Positions 45,437-52,660 of a stretch of 64,000 nucleotides of DNA are shown here, in pieces. Each line of letters begins with the position of its first letter. The first letter of the stretch is position 1. The notes below the pieces were generated by a model. The model was not told the origin of the DNA, ran no database searches, and worked only from the letters and a program-made list of their open reading frames with translations. The stretch comes from DATGKG01 sp963783145 (GTDB taxonomy: Bacteria; Desulfobacterota; Binatia; Binatales; Binataceae), in contig CAWAMM010000002.1 of NCBI GenBank assembly GCA_963783145.1, forward strand, positions 682,001 through 746,000, given 5' to 3'. The position numbers and the translations under genes are program-made.

Positions 45437-45748
45437 ATGATTCGCGTGATGTATCGATGGACCGTCAAGCCTGGCCATGAAGAGGAGTTCCTGCGCAATT
45501 GGGACGCCGGCACTCGCCGCATCAGAGAAGCCTTCGCCGGCTCCTACGGCAGCATGATGTTGCGCAGCGCGAAGAATCGGGAACATTTCTACGGTATCGG
45601 GCGATGGGAGAGCCGCGAGGCCTGGGATGCGGCGCAACCCGGGCTCATCGCGATGAAGCTGCCGGGACCGATGCCCGAGTCGGTGCGCTTTTTCGACGAG
45701 ATGGATGAGCTGACGCTGGCCTCCAAGCCGGCCAAAACCCCAAGCTGA
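45437..45748 (+). CDS. Antibiotic biosynthesis monooxygenase (ABM) domain protein
   Basis: 103 residues; ferredoxin-like ABM fold with MIRVMYRWTVKPGHEEEFL and a helix WDAGTRRIREAFAG, then a central strand and a C-terminal AEPESVRFFDEMDE-type helix (MPESVRFFDEM). These domains act as quinol/heme monooxygenases or in signal proteins. A ribosome site GGAGG lies at 45420-45424. The gene is divergent from the SRPBCC gene. Confidence 0.7.
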   Translation: MIRVMYRWTVKPGHEEEFLRNWDAGTRRIREAFAGSYGSMMLRSAKNREHFYGIGRWESREAWDAAQPGLIAMKLPGPMPESVRFFDEMDELTLASKPAKTPS

Positions 45749-45758
45749 TCGAAGCCAA

Positions 45759-45786
45759 TTGTACCGCCGGGTAAGGGTGATATACC
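45759..45786 (+). promoter_or_regulatory. Candidate sigma-70-type promoter for ilvB
   Basis: TTGTAC (45759-45764) and TATACC (45781-45786), spaced by 16 bases, lie about 80 bases before the ilvB start. The two elements match consensus at four and four positions; no T-box was recognised in the remaining leader. Confidence 0.35.
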
Positions 45787-45867
45787 CTCTAGAAAACCCA
45801 AAACGACCGGCGCCGCGCGACGATCACCGAGGTCGGACGCATTCGCAAGCCGCCGGAATGGAAGGCC

Positions 45868-47565
45868 GTGAAGAAACTTACCGGAGCTCAAATCGCTATC
45901 GAAACCCTGATTGCTGAAGGCGTGGACGTAATTTTCGGCTATCCGGGAGGCGCGATCCTGCCTACCTACGACGCACTGCTCGATTCCAAAATCAAGCACA
46001 TCCTCGTTCGTCATGAACAGGGCGCGACGCACATGGCGGAAGGCTATGCGCGCGTCAGCGGACGTCCGGGCGTGGTGCTGGTCACTTCGGGGCCCGGCGC
46101 GACCAATGCAGTAACCGGAATTGCCGATGCTTACATGGATTCAACCCCGATGGTGGTGCTGACGGGGCAGGTTCCGACCAGCATGATCGGCAACGACGCG
46201 TTTCAGGAAGTCGATATCGTCGGAATCACGCGACCATGCACTAAGCATAATTTCCTGGTTAAGGAAGTCGGCGACATTTCGCGCGTGATCCGCGAGGCAT
46301 TTTATATCGCGGGTAGCGGTCGGCCTGGCCCGGTTCTGGTCGATTTGCCGAAGGATGTGCAACAGGCCGAGCACGCATTCAAGCTATGCGACAAGGCCGA
46401 CCTGCGCGGCTACAAGCCGACCTTCAAGGGCAACCCGCGCCAAATCGAGCGCGCCGTCGAGGCGATCGAAAAAAGTGAGAAGCCGCTCTTTTACGTTGGC
46501 GGCGGCGTGCAGTGGTCCGGTGCCGCGGCCGAGCTTCAGCAATTGGTGAAGGGACTTGGCATTCCAGTGACCGAAACGCTGATGGCGCTTGGCTCGATTC
46601 CGGCGTCAGATTCCCTGCGCCTCGGGATGCTTGGGATGCACGGCTCTTACGGTACCAACACCGCCGTCTGCAATACCGATTGCCTGATAGCGGTGGGCGC
46701 GCGCTTCGACGATCGCGTGACCGGGCGTATCAAGGATTTTGCGCCGAAGGCCGAGACCATCATTCATATCGATATCGACCCGTCCTCGATTTCGAAAAAT
46801 GTCAAAGTTGACGTGCCGATTGTTGGCGATATCAAAAGCGTGCTCACCGACATGCTCGAGGCGGTAAAGGGACACGAAAGTATCGGCAAGCGGCGCGCAG
46901 TCTGGGCCAAATGGCATCAGCAAATCCTCAAATGGCAGAAGGAAAAGCCGCTCTATGAGAATAACAAACGGGGCGAGAACGTCAGTCCTCAGCACGTGAT
47001 TGAGGAGATGGCGAATCTGACTAAGGGCGACGCGATCATCGCGACCGACGTCGGACAGCATCAGATGTGGGTCGCGCAAATGTTTCCCTTCATGAAGCCG
47101 CGCTCGTGGCTGACTTCGGGTGGCTTGGGAACGATGGGCTATGGTCTGCCGGCCGGTATCGGTGCGACCTTCGCGGCGCCCGATCGCAAAGTTGTGGTGG
47201 TATCTGGTGACGGCTCGATCCAGATGAACATCCAGGAGCTCGGCACCGCGGTGCAGTACAACGTCGACATCAAGGTGATCATCCTCAACAACCATTTCCT
47301 CGGGATGGTGCGCCAGTGGCAGGAGCGCTTCTATCAGGAGCGCTATTCCTATTCGGCGATGTCGGTGCCGAATTTCGTCAAGCTCGCAGATGCATACGGC
47401 GCGCATGGCTTCCGCGTCGAGAAAACCAAGGACCTCGCTAAGACCATGAAGGAAGCGTTCGCGACCCCCGGTCCAGTGTTGATCGACGTGGTGATTCCCA
47501 AGGAAGAGGCGGTGATGCCGATGATTCCTCCAGGCGGCGGCATGTCCGAGATGTTGTTTGCGTAG
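45868..47565 (+). CDS. ilvB: Acetolactate synthase large subunit
   Basis: 565 residues from GTG 45868. ThDP-dependent fold with KLTGAQIAIETLIAEGVD, FGYPGGAILPTYDALLDS (catalytic Glu and start of the ThDP site in RHEQGATHMAEGYARVSG), GIPVTETLMALG and, at the C-terminal ThDP-binding region, GDGSIQMNIQELGTAVQYN. Makes acetolactate or acetohydroxybutyrate for Val, Leu and Ile. No ilvN (regulatory subunit) follows; the next gene is a probable toxin-antitoxin-like partner. Confidence 0.95.
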   Translation: MKKLTGAQIAIETLIAEGVDVIFGYPGGAILPTYDALLDSKIKHILVRHEQGATHMAEGYARVSGRPGVVLVTSGPGATNAVTGIADAYMDSTPMVVLTGQVPTSMIGNDAFQEVDIVGITRPCTKHNFLVKEVGDISRVIREAFYIAGSGRPGPVLVDLPKDVQQAEHAFKLCDKADLRGYKPTFKGNPRQIERAVEAIEKSEKPLFYVGGGVQWSGAAAELQQLVKGLGIPVTETLMALGSIPASDSLRLGMLGMHGSYGTNTAVCNTDCLIAVGARFDDRVTGRIKDFAPKAETIIHIDIDPSSISKNVKVDVPIVGDIKSVLTDMLEAVKGHESIGKRRAVWAKWHQQILKWQKEKPLYENNKRGENVSPQHVIEEMANLTKGDAIIATDVGQHQMWVAQMFPFMKPRSWLTSGGLGTMGYGLPAGIGATFAAPDRKVVVVSGDGSIQMNIQELGTAVQYNVDIKVIILNNHFLGMVRQWQERFYQERYSYSAMSVPNFVKLADAYGAHGFRVEKTKDLAKTMKEAFATPGPVLIDVVIPKEEAVMPMIPPGGGMSEMLFA

Positions 47566-47588
47566 GACTGGGTCTTAAGGAACTTCCT

Positions 47589-47900
47589 ATGAAAAAAAAT
47601 CGATTCTGGTTCACCTACGACTTTGGTGTACAGGGCGATTATGGACCACTCTATGCTTGGCTGGACGACGTAGACGCGAAGGATTGCGGTGACTCCGTAG
47701 CCACATTCAAGCTCGAAGGGACACGCGAGGAAGTCAGTAAAACCATTACCAAAGTGATTGGCATGAGCGGCCGGATGTACCTGATCGGCAAGAATCGAGA
47801 TGGCATAGTAACAGGCGGCTTCATCTCCGGGCGCCGAAAGGCTCCTCCGTGGACGGGTTCATCGAATAAGATGGCGCAAGACCAAGAGGAGGAAGCTTGA
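47589..47900 (+). CDS. Uncharacterised small protein coupled to a PIN-domain gene (candidate antitoxin)
   Basis: 103 residues: KKNRFWFTYDFGVQGDYGP, a WLDDVDAKDCGDSVATF core, a helix with TREEVSKTITKVIGMSG and a C-terminal YLIGKNRDGIVTGGFISGR, then a basic/Pro tail. Similar small proteins are sometimes seen next to PIN domain genes. Its stop (TGA) overlaps the next TTG start by four bases (TTGA), with AGAGGAGG shortly upstream, so the two are coupled. Base composition is visibly lower in G+C than its neighbours. Confidence 0.6.
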   Translation: MKKNRFWFTYDFGVQGDYGPLYAWLDDVDAKDCGDSVATFKLEGTREEVSKTITKVIGMSGRMYLIGKNRDGIVTGGFISGRRKAPPWTGSSNKMAQDQEEEA

Positions 47901-48358
47901 AGGGTTTCCTCGTCGACTCGGGCTATCTGTATGCGCTTTATCGTGAAGAGGGTGACCGGACAAAGCTTGCCAGGGAGATATTAGAAAAGCTTATTTCAAC
48001 GCGTAGGAACGTGCTTCTTATTCCGTGGCCCGTTCTATATGAACGTTTCAACAGCGAGTTTTCCGGAAGACCAGATTGGATCGAGCGCCTGAATTCGGAC
48101 TTGAGTAGACTTCGGCGGTTGAAGATATCCGAGTACGTAGACGATGCTCCCTTTCGTGAAAGTTGCTTGGACGAGTGGTTAGGCCTATCTCCGGAGAGGC
48201 CAGGCAGATACCCCGGCGTAAGTCTTGTAGACAGGATTCTGATGGCCTTGGTTGAAGACCCGTCGAAAAGTATCGAAGCGCTCCTGACCTTCGATCTGCG
48301 TGATTTCAGCGCCTTCTGCGCGAAAAGAGGAATCGAGATCATACCTGGGAGGATGTAA
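47897..48358 (+). CDS. PIN-domain protein, candidate toxin
   Basis: 153 residues from TTG 47897, overlapping the upstream stop. A PIN fold is indicated by MKGFLVDSGYLYALYREEG with an early acidic residue, an internal acidic LVDRILMALVED and a C-terminal LLTFDLRDFSAFC, giving acidic positions expected of PIN metal-binding RNases. PIN toxins usually pair with a small upstream antitoxin, as the coupled 47589-47900 gene may be. Coding sequence is lower in G+C than flanking genes. No known VapC subgroup was recognised by eye. Confidence 0.65.
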   Translation: MKGFLVDSGYLYALYREEGDRTKLAREILEKLISTRRNVLLIPWPVLYERFNSEFSGRPDWIERLNSDLSRLRRLKISEYVDDAPFRESCLDEWLGLSPERPGRYPGVSLVDRILMALVEDPSKSIEALLTFDLRDFSAFCAKRGIEIIPGRM

Positions 48359-48361
48359 CAG

Positions 48362-48904
48362 ATGGCGCGATTACCGTATCTCAGTCGCGAAGACCTTTCT
48401 GAAGCCGATCGCGAAATCTTCGATCGCCTGATCGAGGAGCGCAAAACTCCGGTCGGCAACATCTTTCGGATGCTCGCGCATACGCCCAACCTGCTCCGGC
48501 GCTTTCTCGCTCTCGGCGGCGAGCTGCGCAACGGCACCGAGCTGGACCCTAAGCTGCGCGAGCTCGCGCTGCTGACGGTGGGCCGGCTCACCGGCGCCGA
48601 GTACGAGTTCACCCATCATTGGAATCTCGCGAGGCGCGTCGGTGTGTCGCGTGAGCAACTCGAATATCTCGATGATTTCGAGAAGTCGCCGCTCTTCAAC
48701 GAGCAGGAACGCCTCGTGCAACGATATGCGCTGGAAGCTACCCTCAGTGTGAAGGTGAGTGACGCGACCTTCGAAGCGGTGCGCAAATCGCTCGGCACCC
48801 GCCGCCTGATGGAGCTCGTACAGAATGTAGCATTCTACAACATGGTGGTGCGTATCCTGGTTCCACTCGGCGTCGAGATCGAGCCGGGCGTCACCAAGCT
48901 CTGA
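48362..48904 (+). CDS. Carboxymuconolactone decarboxylase-like (AhpD-type fold) protein
   Basis: 180 residues. All-helical CMD fold with LRELALLTVGRLTGAEYEF, then THHWNLARRVGVSREQLEYL, the place of the usual C-x-x-C/E-H motif: here EFTHHW carries two His but no CxxC, so the AhpD-type peroxidase activity is unlikely. In proteobacteria and Binatota similar proteins sit near aromatic or lactone catabolism genes. Starts at ATG 48362, three bases after the PIN stop. Confidence 0.8.
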   Translation: MARLPYLSREDLSEADREIFDRLIEERKTPVGNIFRMLAHTPNLLRRFLALGGELRNGTELDPKLRELALLTVGRLTGAEYEFTHHWNLARRVGVSREQLEYLDDFEKSPLFNEQERLVQRYALEATLSVKVSDATFEAVRKSLGTRRLMELVQNVAFYNMVVRILVPLGVEIEPGVTKL

Positions 48905-49011
48905 TTAGAAAGGGTCCGCGCTCTTGTAAGCACGGCTTATCCTTGACAGCAGATTCCCTTTGGTGCGAAGCGTGAGGAAGCGTCGGGGCGACGCGCGGAG
49001 GAGGGACTCTT

Positions 49012-50709
49012 ATGCCGGAATACGACCTCATCATCAGGGACGGGATGGTCATCGACGGAACGCGGATGCCGCAATTCCGTGCGGATATCGGAATCAAAAA
49101 TGGACGCATCGCGAAGATCGGACGACTTCGCGCGAGCGACGGCGCCAAAAACGTCGACGCTTCCGGCCATATCGTCGCGCCGGGTTTTGTCGACCTCCAC
49201 ACCCACTACGACGCGCAACTTTTTTGGGATCCGTACTGCTCGATTTCGAGCTGGCATGGCGTCACCTCGATCGTGATCGGCAATTGCGGCTTCGGCTTTG
49301 CGCCGGTGCGCCCCGAAGCCCGCGAGCGCGCGATGCTTACCATGACGCGCGTCGAGGCGATTCCATACGCGTCCATGAAGGCCGGGATGCCGTGGGACTG
49401 GACGACCTTCCCTGAATTCCTCGACAGCATCGATCGCCGGCCTAAGGCGGTGAACATCCTGCCCTATGTTTCGGTCTCGCCACTCCTCACCTACGTGATG
49501 GGTATGGAGGAAGCGAAGACTCGCCCGCCGACCGAGCAAGAGGAGCGCGAGATTTGCCGTTTGCTCGACGAAGCAATGGATGCCGGCGCGTGTGGATGGT
49601 CTGCGCAGCGGCTCGATCCGAAGGGACCCGCATGCGTGCAGCGCGATTATGACGGCACGCCGATGGTCTCGGATCTGATGACCGACGACACCTGCTATGC
49701 GCTCGCGCGTGTGCTCGGACGGCGCAACGAGGGCTTCATGCAGATGACGCTAGTCTCTGCCGATCCGAGCAAAGATCCGGGACATTTCGAGAAACTCGCA
49801 GACATCAGCGGACGGCCTATCCTTTTCAATGTCGTCCAACCGCGCGACACGATGCCGTTCATCCATCGCGGAACCATCGCGTGGCTTGATTCGTGTCGTC
49901 AGCGCGGCTTGCGCGTGTACGGTCAGGCGGTCACCAGCGACACCAACATGACTTTTAGCTTCACTGATTGGAATCTCTTTGATGAATGCCAGGCGTGGTG
50001 CGATGCGACCACCGGCACGACCGAGGAGCGCAAGGCGAAGCTGGGCGACCCCGCCCGGCGCGAGGGACTGCGCGCGCACATCCCGCGCATCATCACCGAA
50101 GAGTTCGACAAGATCTTCATCACGCAGGTCGTGCGCGACGACATGAAAAACCTGGAGGGTCTCACCCTGCGCGAGGCATCCCAGAAAACCGGCAAGCATC
50201 CGGTGGATGTGATGCTCGACCTCGCGGTAGCGGACGATCTGCGCACGGAGTTTTATGCTCCCGGCCCCAATCAGAACATGGACTACATGAAGGAGATGCT
50301 CGACTATCCGTGGCTGATCCCCGGCGTCTCCGATGGCGGCGCGCATACCAAGTTTTTCACCGGCGGACGCTATCCGACCGAATTCCTGACCAAGCTGGTC
50401 CGCGAGCATCAGATGTTGTCGCTCGAGGAAGCGCATTGGCGGCTCTCGACGCTGCCGTCGCTGTGCGCCGGCTTCCGCGATCGCGGCACTCTGCGCGAAG
50501 GCGCTCCCGCCGACATCGTGGTCTACGATTACGACAAGCTTGCGATGGGTCCGATGGAGATCGCGCACGATTTTCCGGGTGGCGAATGGCGGCGGGTGCA
50601 GAAGGCCGACGGCTATCGCTACCTCTTCGTGAACGGTCAAATGACGATGGAAGATGGCCGAGAGACCGGCAACATGTCCGGCCGCTTGCTGCGCCACGGC
50701 GCCGCCTGA
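49012..50709 (+). CDS. N-acyl-D-amino-acid deacylase-like amidohydrolase
   Basis: 565 residues with the amidohydrolase start GHIVAPGFVDLHTHYDAQLFWD (first 14: IVAPGFVDLHTHYD), HxH metal ligands, then HGVTSIVIGNCGFGFAPV, where the Cys suits D-aminoacylase/dihydroorotase-type enzymes, GQAVTSDTNMTFSFTDW and SDGGAHTKFFTGGRYP near the C-terminus. Substrates of relatives include N-acyl-D-amino acids and hydantoin-type rings. Ends at a strong terminator (50732). Confidence 0.85.
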   Translation: MPEYDLIIRDGMVIDGTRMPQFRADIGIKNGRIAKIGRLRASDGAKNVDASGHIVAPGFVDLHTHYDAQLFWDPYCSISSWHGVTSIVIGNCGFGFAPVRPEARERAMLTMTRVEAIPYASMKAGMPWDWTTFPEFLDSIDRRPKAVNILPYVSVSPLLTYVMGMEEAKTRPPTEQEEREICRLLDEAMDAGACGWSAQRLDPKGPACVQRDYDGTPMVSDLMTDDTCYALARVLGRRNEGFMQMTLVSADPSKDPGHFEKLADISGRPILFNVVQPRDTMPFIHRGTIAWLDSCRQRGLRVYGQAVTSDTNMTFSFTDWNLFDECQAWCDATTGTTEERKAKLGDPARREGLRAHIPRIITEEFDKIFITQVVRDDMKNLEGLTLREASQKTGKHPVDVMLDLAVADDLRTEFYAPGPNQNMDYMKEMLDYPWLIPGVSDGGAHTKFFTGGRYPTEFLTKLVREHQMLSLEEAHWRLSTLPSLCAGFRDRGTLREGAPADIVVYDYDKLAMGPMEIAHDFPGGEWRRVQKADGYRYLFVNGQMTMEDGRETGNMSGRLLRHGAA

Positions 50710-50731
50710 TCGCGTTTAGATAGTCACAATG

Positions 50732-50765
50732 AAAGCCCGCCGGAATTTTCCGGCGGGCTTTTTCG
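50732..50765 (+). terminator. Rho-independent terminator
   Basis: A 14-bp stem AAAGCCCGCCGGAA/TTCCGGCGGGCTTT with a two-base TT loop, followed by TTTC, located 23 bases after the amidohydrolase stop. Confidence 0.9.
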
Positions 50766-50817
50766 TTCAGTTGCGTTGACGCCGGCGAGCGGAGTAATCA
50801 GCAGGCGAGGGTGGGAA

Positions 50818-51483
50818 ATGATCAAGGCAATTTACTTCATCAAGCGAAGACCCGGGATGGTGCTCGCGGACTTCCGCGAATATTGGCTCAAGGATCACGC
50901 GGCGCTGGTGCTCAAGGTTCCGGGCCTCGTGAAGTACCTGCAATCACACACCATGGACGCCGGATATCGCAAGCACGAGCCGATCTACGACGGTATCGCA
51001 TCGCTATGGTACGAAAACCTCGAGGATATGCGCGCGACTGCGAACACGCCGATCAGTCACGAGACGCTCGCCGACGATGAGAAGTTCCTCGATATGTCGA
51101 AGTTCGCTTTCATCCTGACGAAAGAGCGCGTGCAAAAAGAAAATCCCATCGAGGCGGGGATGCCGAAGATGGTGGCGTTTCTAAAGAAGCGCCCTGAACT
51201 GTCGGTCGAGCAATTCCAGGCGCGCTGGAATTCGCCGCATGGCAAACTCGGTTCAGCGGTGCCAGGCGCGCGCCGCTATGTGCAAAATCATCCGCTGCCG
51301 ACCTCCTACAAAAACGGACGGACGCCGCGGTGGGATGGCGTCGCGGAAGTCTGGTTCGAAAACGAGGATGCCATGCGTTCGAATGCCGACACGCCGCAGT
51401 ACAAGGCGGTGCTGGCCGACGAGCCGAACTTTCTCGCGGAGGACGCGAAGTTCATCATCACCACCGAGCGCGTCATTTTGTAG
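50818..51483 (+). CDS. Tandem EthD-domain protein
   Basis: 221 residues from ATG 50818 (GAGGGTGGG upstream; an earlier in-frame ATG at 50776 lacks a ribosome site). The protein is a direct repeat of an EthD/dimeric alpha-beta barrel unit, residues ~1-105 and ~110-221: MIKAIYFIKRRPGMVLADF against MPKMVAFLKKRPELSVEQF, then WYENLEDMRATANTP against WFENEDAMRSNADTP. EthD-type folds occur in ether and aromatic degradation and in dimeric stress proteins. Function unknown. Confidence 0.8.
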   Translation: MIKAIYFIKRRPGMVLADFREYWLKDHAALVLKVPGLVKYLQSHTMDAGYRKHEPIYDGIASLWYENLEDMRATANTPISHETLADDEKFLDMSKFAFILTKERVQKENPIEAGMPKMVAFLKKRPELSVEQFQARWNSPHGKLGSAVPGARRYVQNHPLPTSYKNGRTPRWDGVAEVWFENEDAMRSNADTPQYKAVLADEPNFLAEDAKFIITTERVIL

Positions 51484-51500
51484 GAGGTCGCTCCTTTTCC

Positions 51501-51526
51501 GTCATCCTGAGCGGAGCGAAGGATCT
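51501..51526 (+). repeat. Dispersed 'HPERSEGS'-type intergenic repeat, single copy
   Basis: GTCATCCTGAGCGGAGCGAA and GGATCT, i.e. the intergenic sequence that, read on the same strand in one frame, gives HPERSEGST. Similar sequences are recognised as frequent intergenic repeats in acidobacterial and deltaproteobacterial genomes; the count in this genome is unknown. Confidence 0.55.
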
Positions 51527-51541
51527 ACGCGCAACGATTCG

Positions 51542-51895
51542 ATGTCGCAAAAGCCACTCGCGCATTTCTTCCAGCAAGGGATCGATCTCTTCAACGAGGG
51601 GAAATTCTTCGAATGCCACGAGGCCTGGGAAGGAGTCTGGAAGCGCAGCTCGGGTGACGAGAAACTTTTCTATCAGGGAATCATTCAGGCTGCGGTCGCG
51701 ATCCTGCACGCGCAACGAGGCAATCTGACCGGCGCCGCATCCTTGTATGGAAAAGCGTCGGTGAAACTCGATCATCTTCCATCCGAGCACATGGGCATCG
51801 CACTCGGCGAGCTGCGCGATGCGCTGAAGGATTTCTTCGTGGTAGCGCTGAAGGGCGAGATAGTTCCGCCGCCCCCGAAACTCCGCAGAATCTAA
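51542..51895 (+). CDS. DUF309 domain protein
   Basis: 117 residues from ATG 51542; the open frame is longer upstream but the DUF309 core starts here. FNEGKFFECHEAWEGVWKR carries the signature helix with FFECHE..WE, followed by FYQGIIQAAVAILHAQRGN, the pattern seen in DUF309 and in the plant SIEL-like alpha-helical fold. Function unknown. Its stop overlaps the convergent ssb stop by three bases. Confidence 0.85.
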   Translation: MSQKPLAHFFQQGIDLFNEGKFFECHEAWEGVWKRSSGDEKLFYQGIIQAAVAILHAQRGNLTGAASLYGKASVKLDHLPSEHMGIALGELRDALKDFFVVALKGEIVPPPPKLRRI

Positions 51896-52305
51896 AAGGG
51901 AATGTCCTCGTCATCAATCGGTGCGCTCGGCATATCCGCGCCGCCTGCGCTGCTTGCTCCCGCTCCCGCATAATCGCCGCCACCATCGCCGCGTGCGCCG
52001 ATGAACTGCATCTCGCTCATTATGATCTCGGTACGCTGACGCTTACCGCTGCCGTCCTTTGCTTCCCATTGACGGGTCTGCAAGCGGCCTTCGAGGTAGA
52101 TCTGTTTGCCCTTGCGCAGATACTTCTCGGCCAGGTCCGCGAGGCGGTCGAACGCCACAATGTTATGCCATTCGGTTTGCTCGCCGGTCTTGCGCTTCAT
52201 GCTGGTCGCGAGCGAAAAATTGGCGACCTTCATCCCAGTCGGGAGGTGACGCACCTCGGGGTCGCGTCCCAGGTTTCCTACCAAAATCACCTTATTAACT
52301 GACAT
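51892..52305 (-). CDS. ssb: Single-stranded DNA-binding protein
   Basis: 137 residues. OB fold with SVNKVILVGNLGRDPEVRHL, WHNIVAFDRLADLAEKYL and a QVYLEGRLQTRQWEAKDG-like stretch (QIYLEGRLQTRQWEAKDG), plus the acidic C-terminal tip DDEDIPF needed for partner binding. Essential for replication and repair. Single gene, convergent with DUF309. Confidence 0.96.
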   Translation of the reverse strand: MSVNKVILVGNLGRDPEVRHLPTGMKVANFSLATSMKRKTGEQTEWHNIVAFDRLADLAEKYLRKGKQIYLEGRLQTRQWEAKDGSGKRQRTEIIMSEMQFIGARGDGGGDYAGAGASSAGGADMPSAPIDDEDIPF

Positions 52306-52660
52306 CTTCCGCCACCTCCGAAAGCGAACCTAACGCGCACCTAATTATGAGCGCAAGCATTACCTGTGGAAAACGCCCGCGCCGATGCCATATCTATCCC
52401 CAGCGTATCCTTGCCGGGGCGATTCGGAAATAATGATGGGTTGGCTGATGCCGGAAGTGGCATCGAGGAAGCAAGGATATCGACGATATGGATAAAATCG
52501 CAAAAACAAACCCACTTTATCCTTATGATCATTGACCTTTTTCAAATAAGAGGCGTGGACTCGACCCACCATTCGGCCACCAAACCCTGCTAATGGTCGA
52601 GCTTTCGCCTCTGGTTCCCACTTTGTATACTGAACCCGCGTCGCGGCGGTGAAGGTGTCG
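52306..52660. other. Spacer between ssb and RNase J
   Basis: Divergent promoter region. For RNase J there is a candidate -10 TATACT at 52626-52631, about 30 bases before the ATG, without a convincing -35. TGTGGAAAA at 52365-52373 resembles the complement of a DnaA box but is isolated. An AT-rich part at 52501-52560 is likely promoter sequence. No gene. Confidence 0.4.

Noticed and set aside
45749..45867. T-box or attenuator leader before ilvB
   Set aside because: No T-box sequence (specifier, AGGGTGGNACCGCG-like part) or leader peptide could be recognised.
52365..52373. Single DnaA-box-like site in the ssb/RNase J spacer
   Set aside because: One isolated nonamer without AT-rich unwinding element or clustering, and no dnaA/dnaN nearby, does not support an origin.
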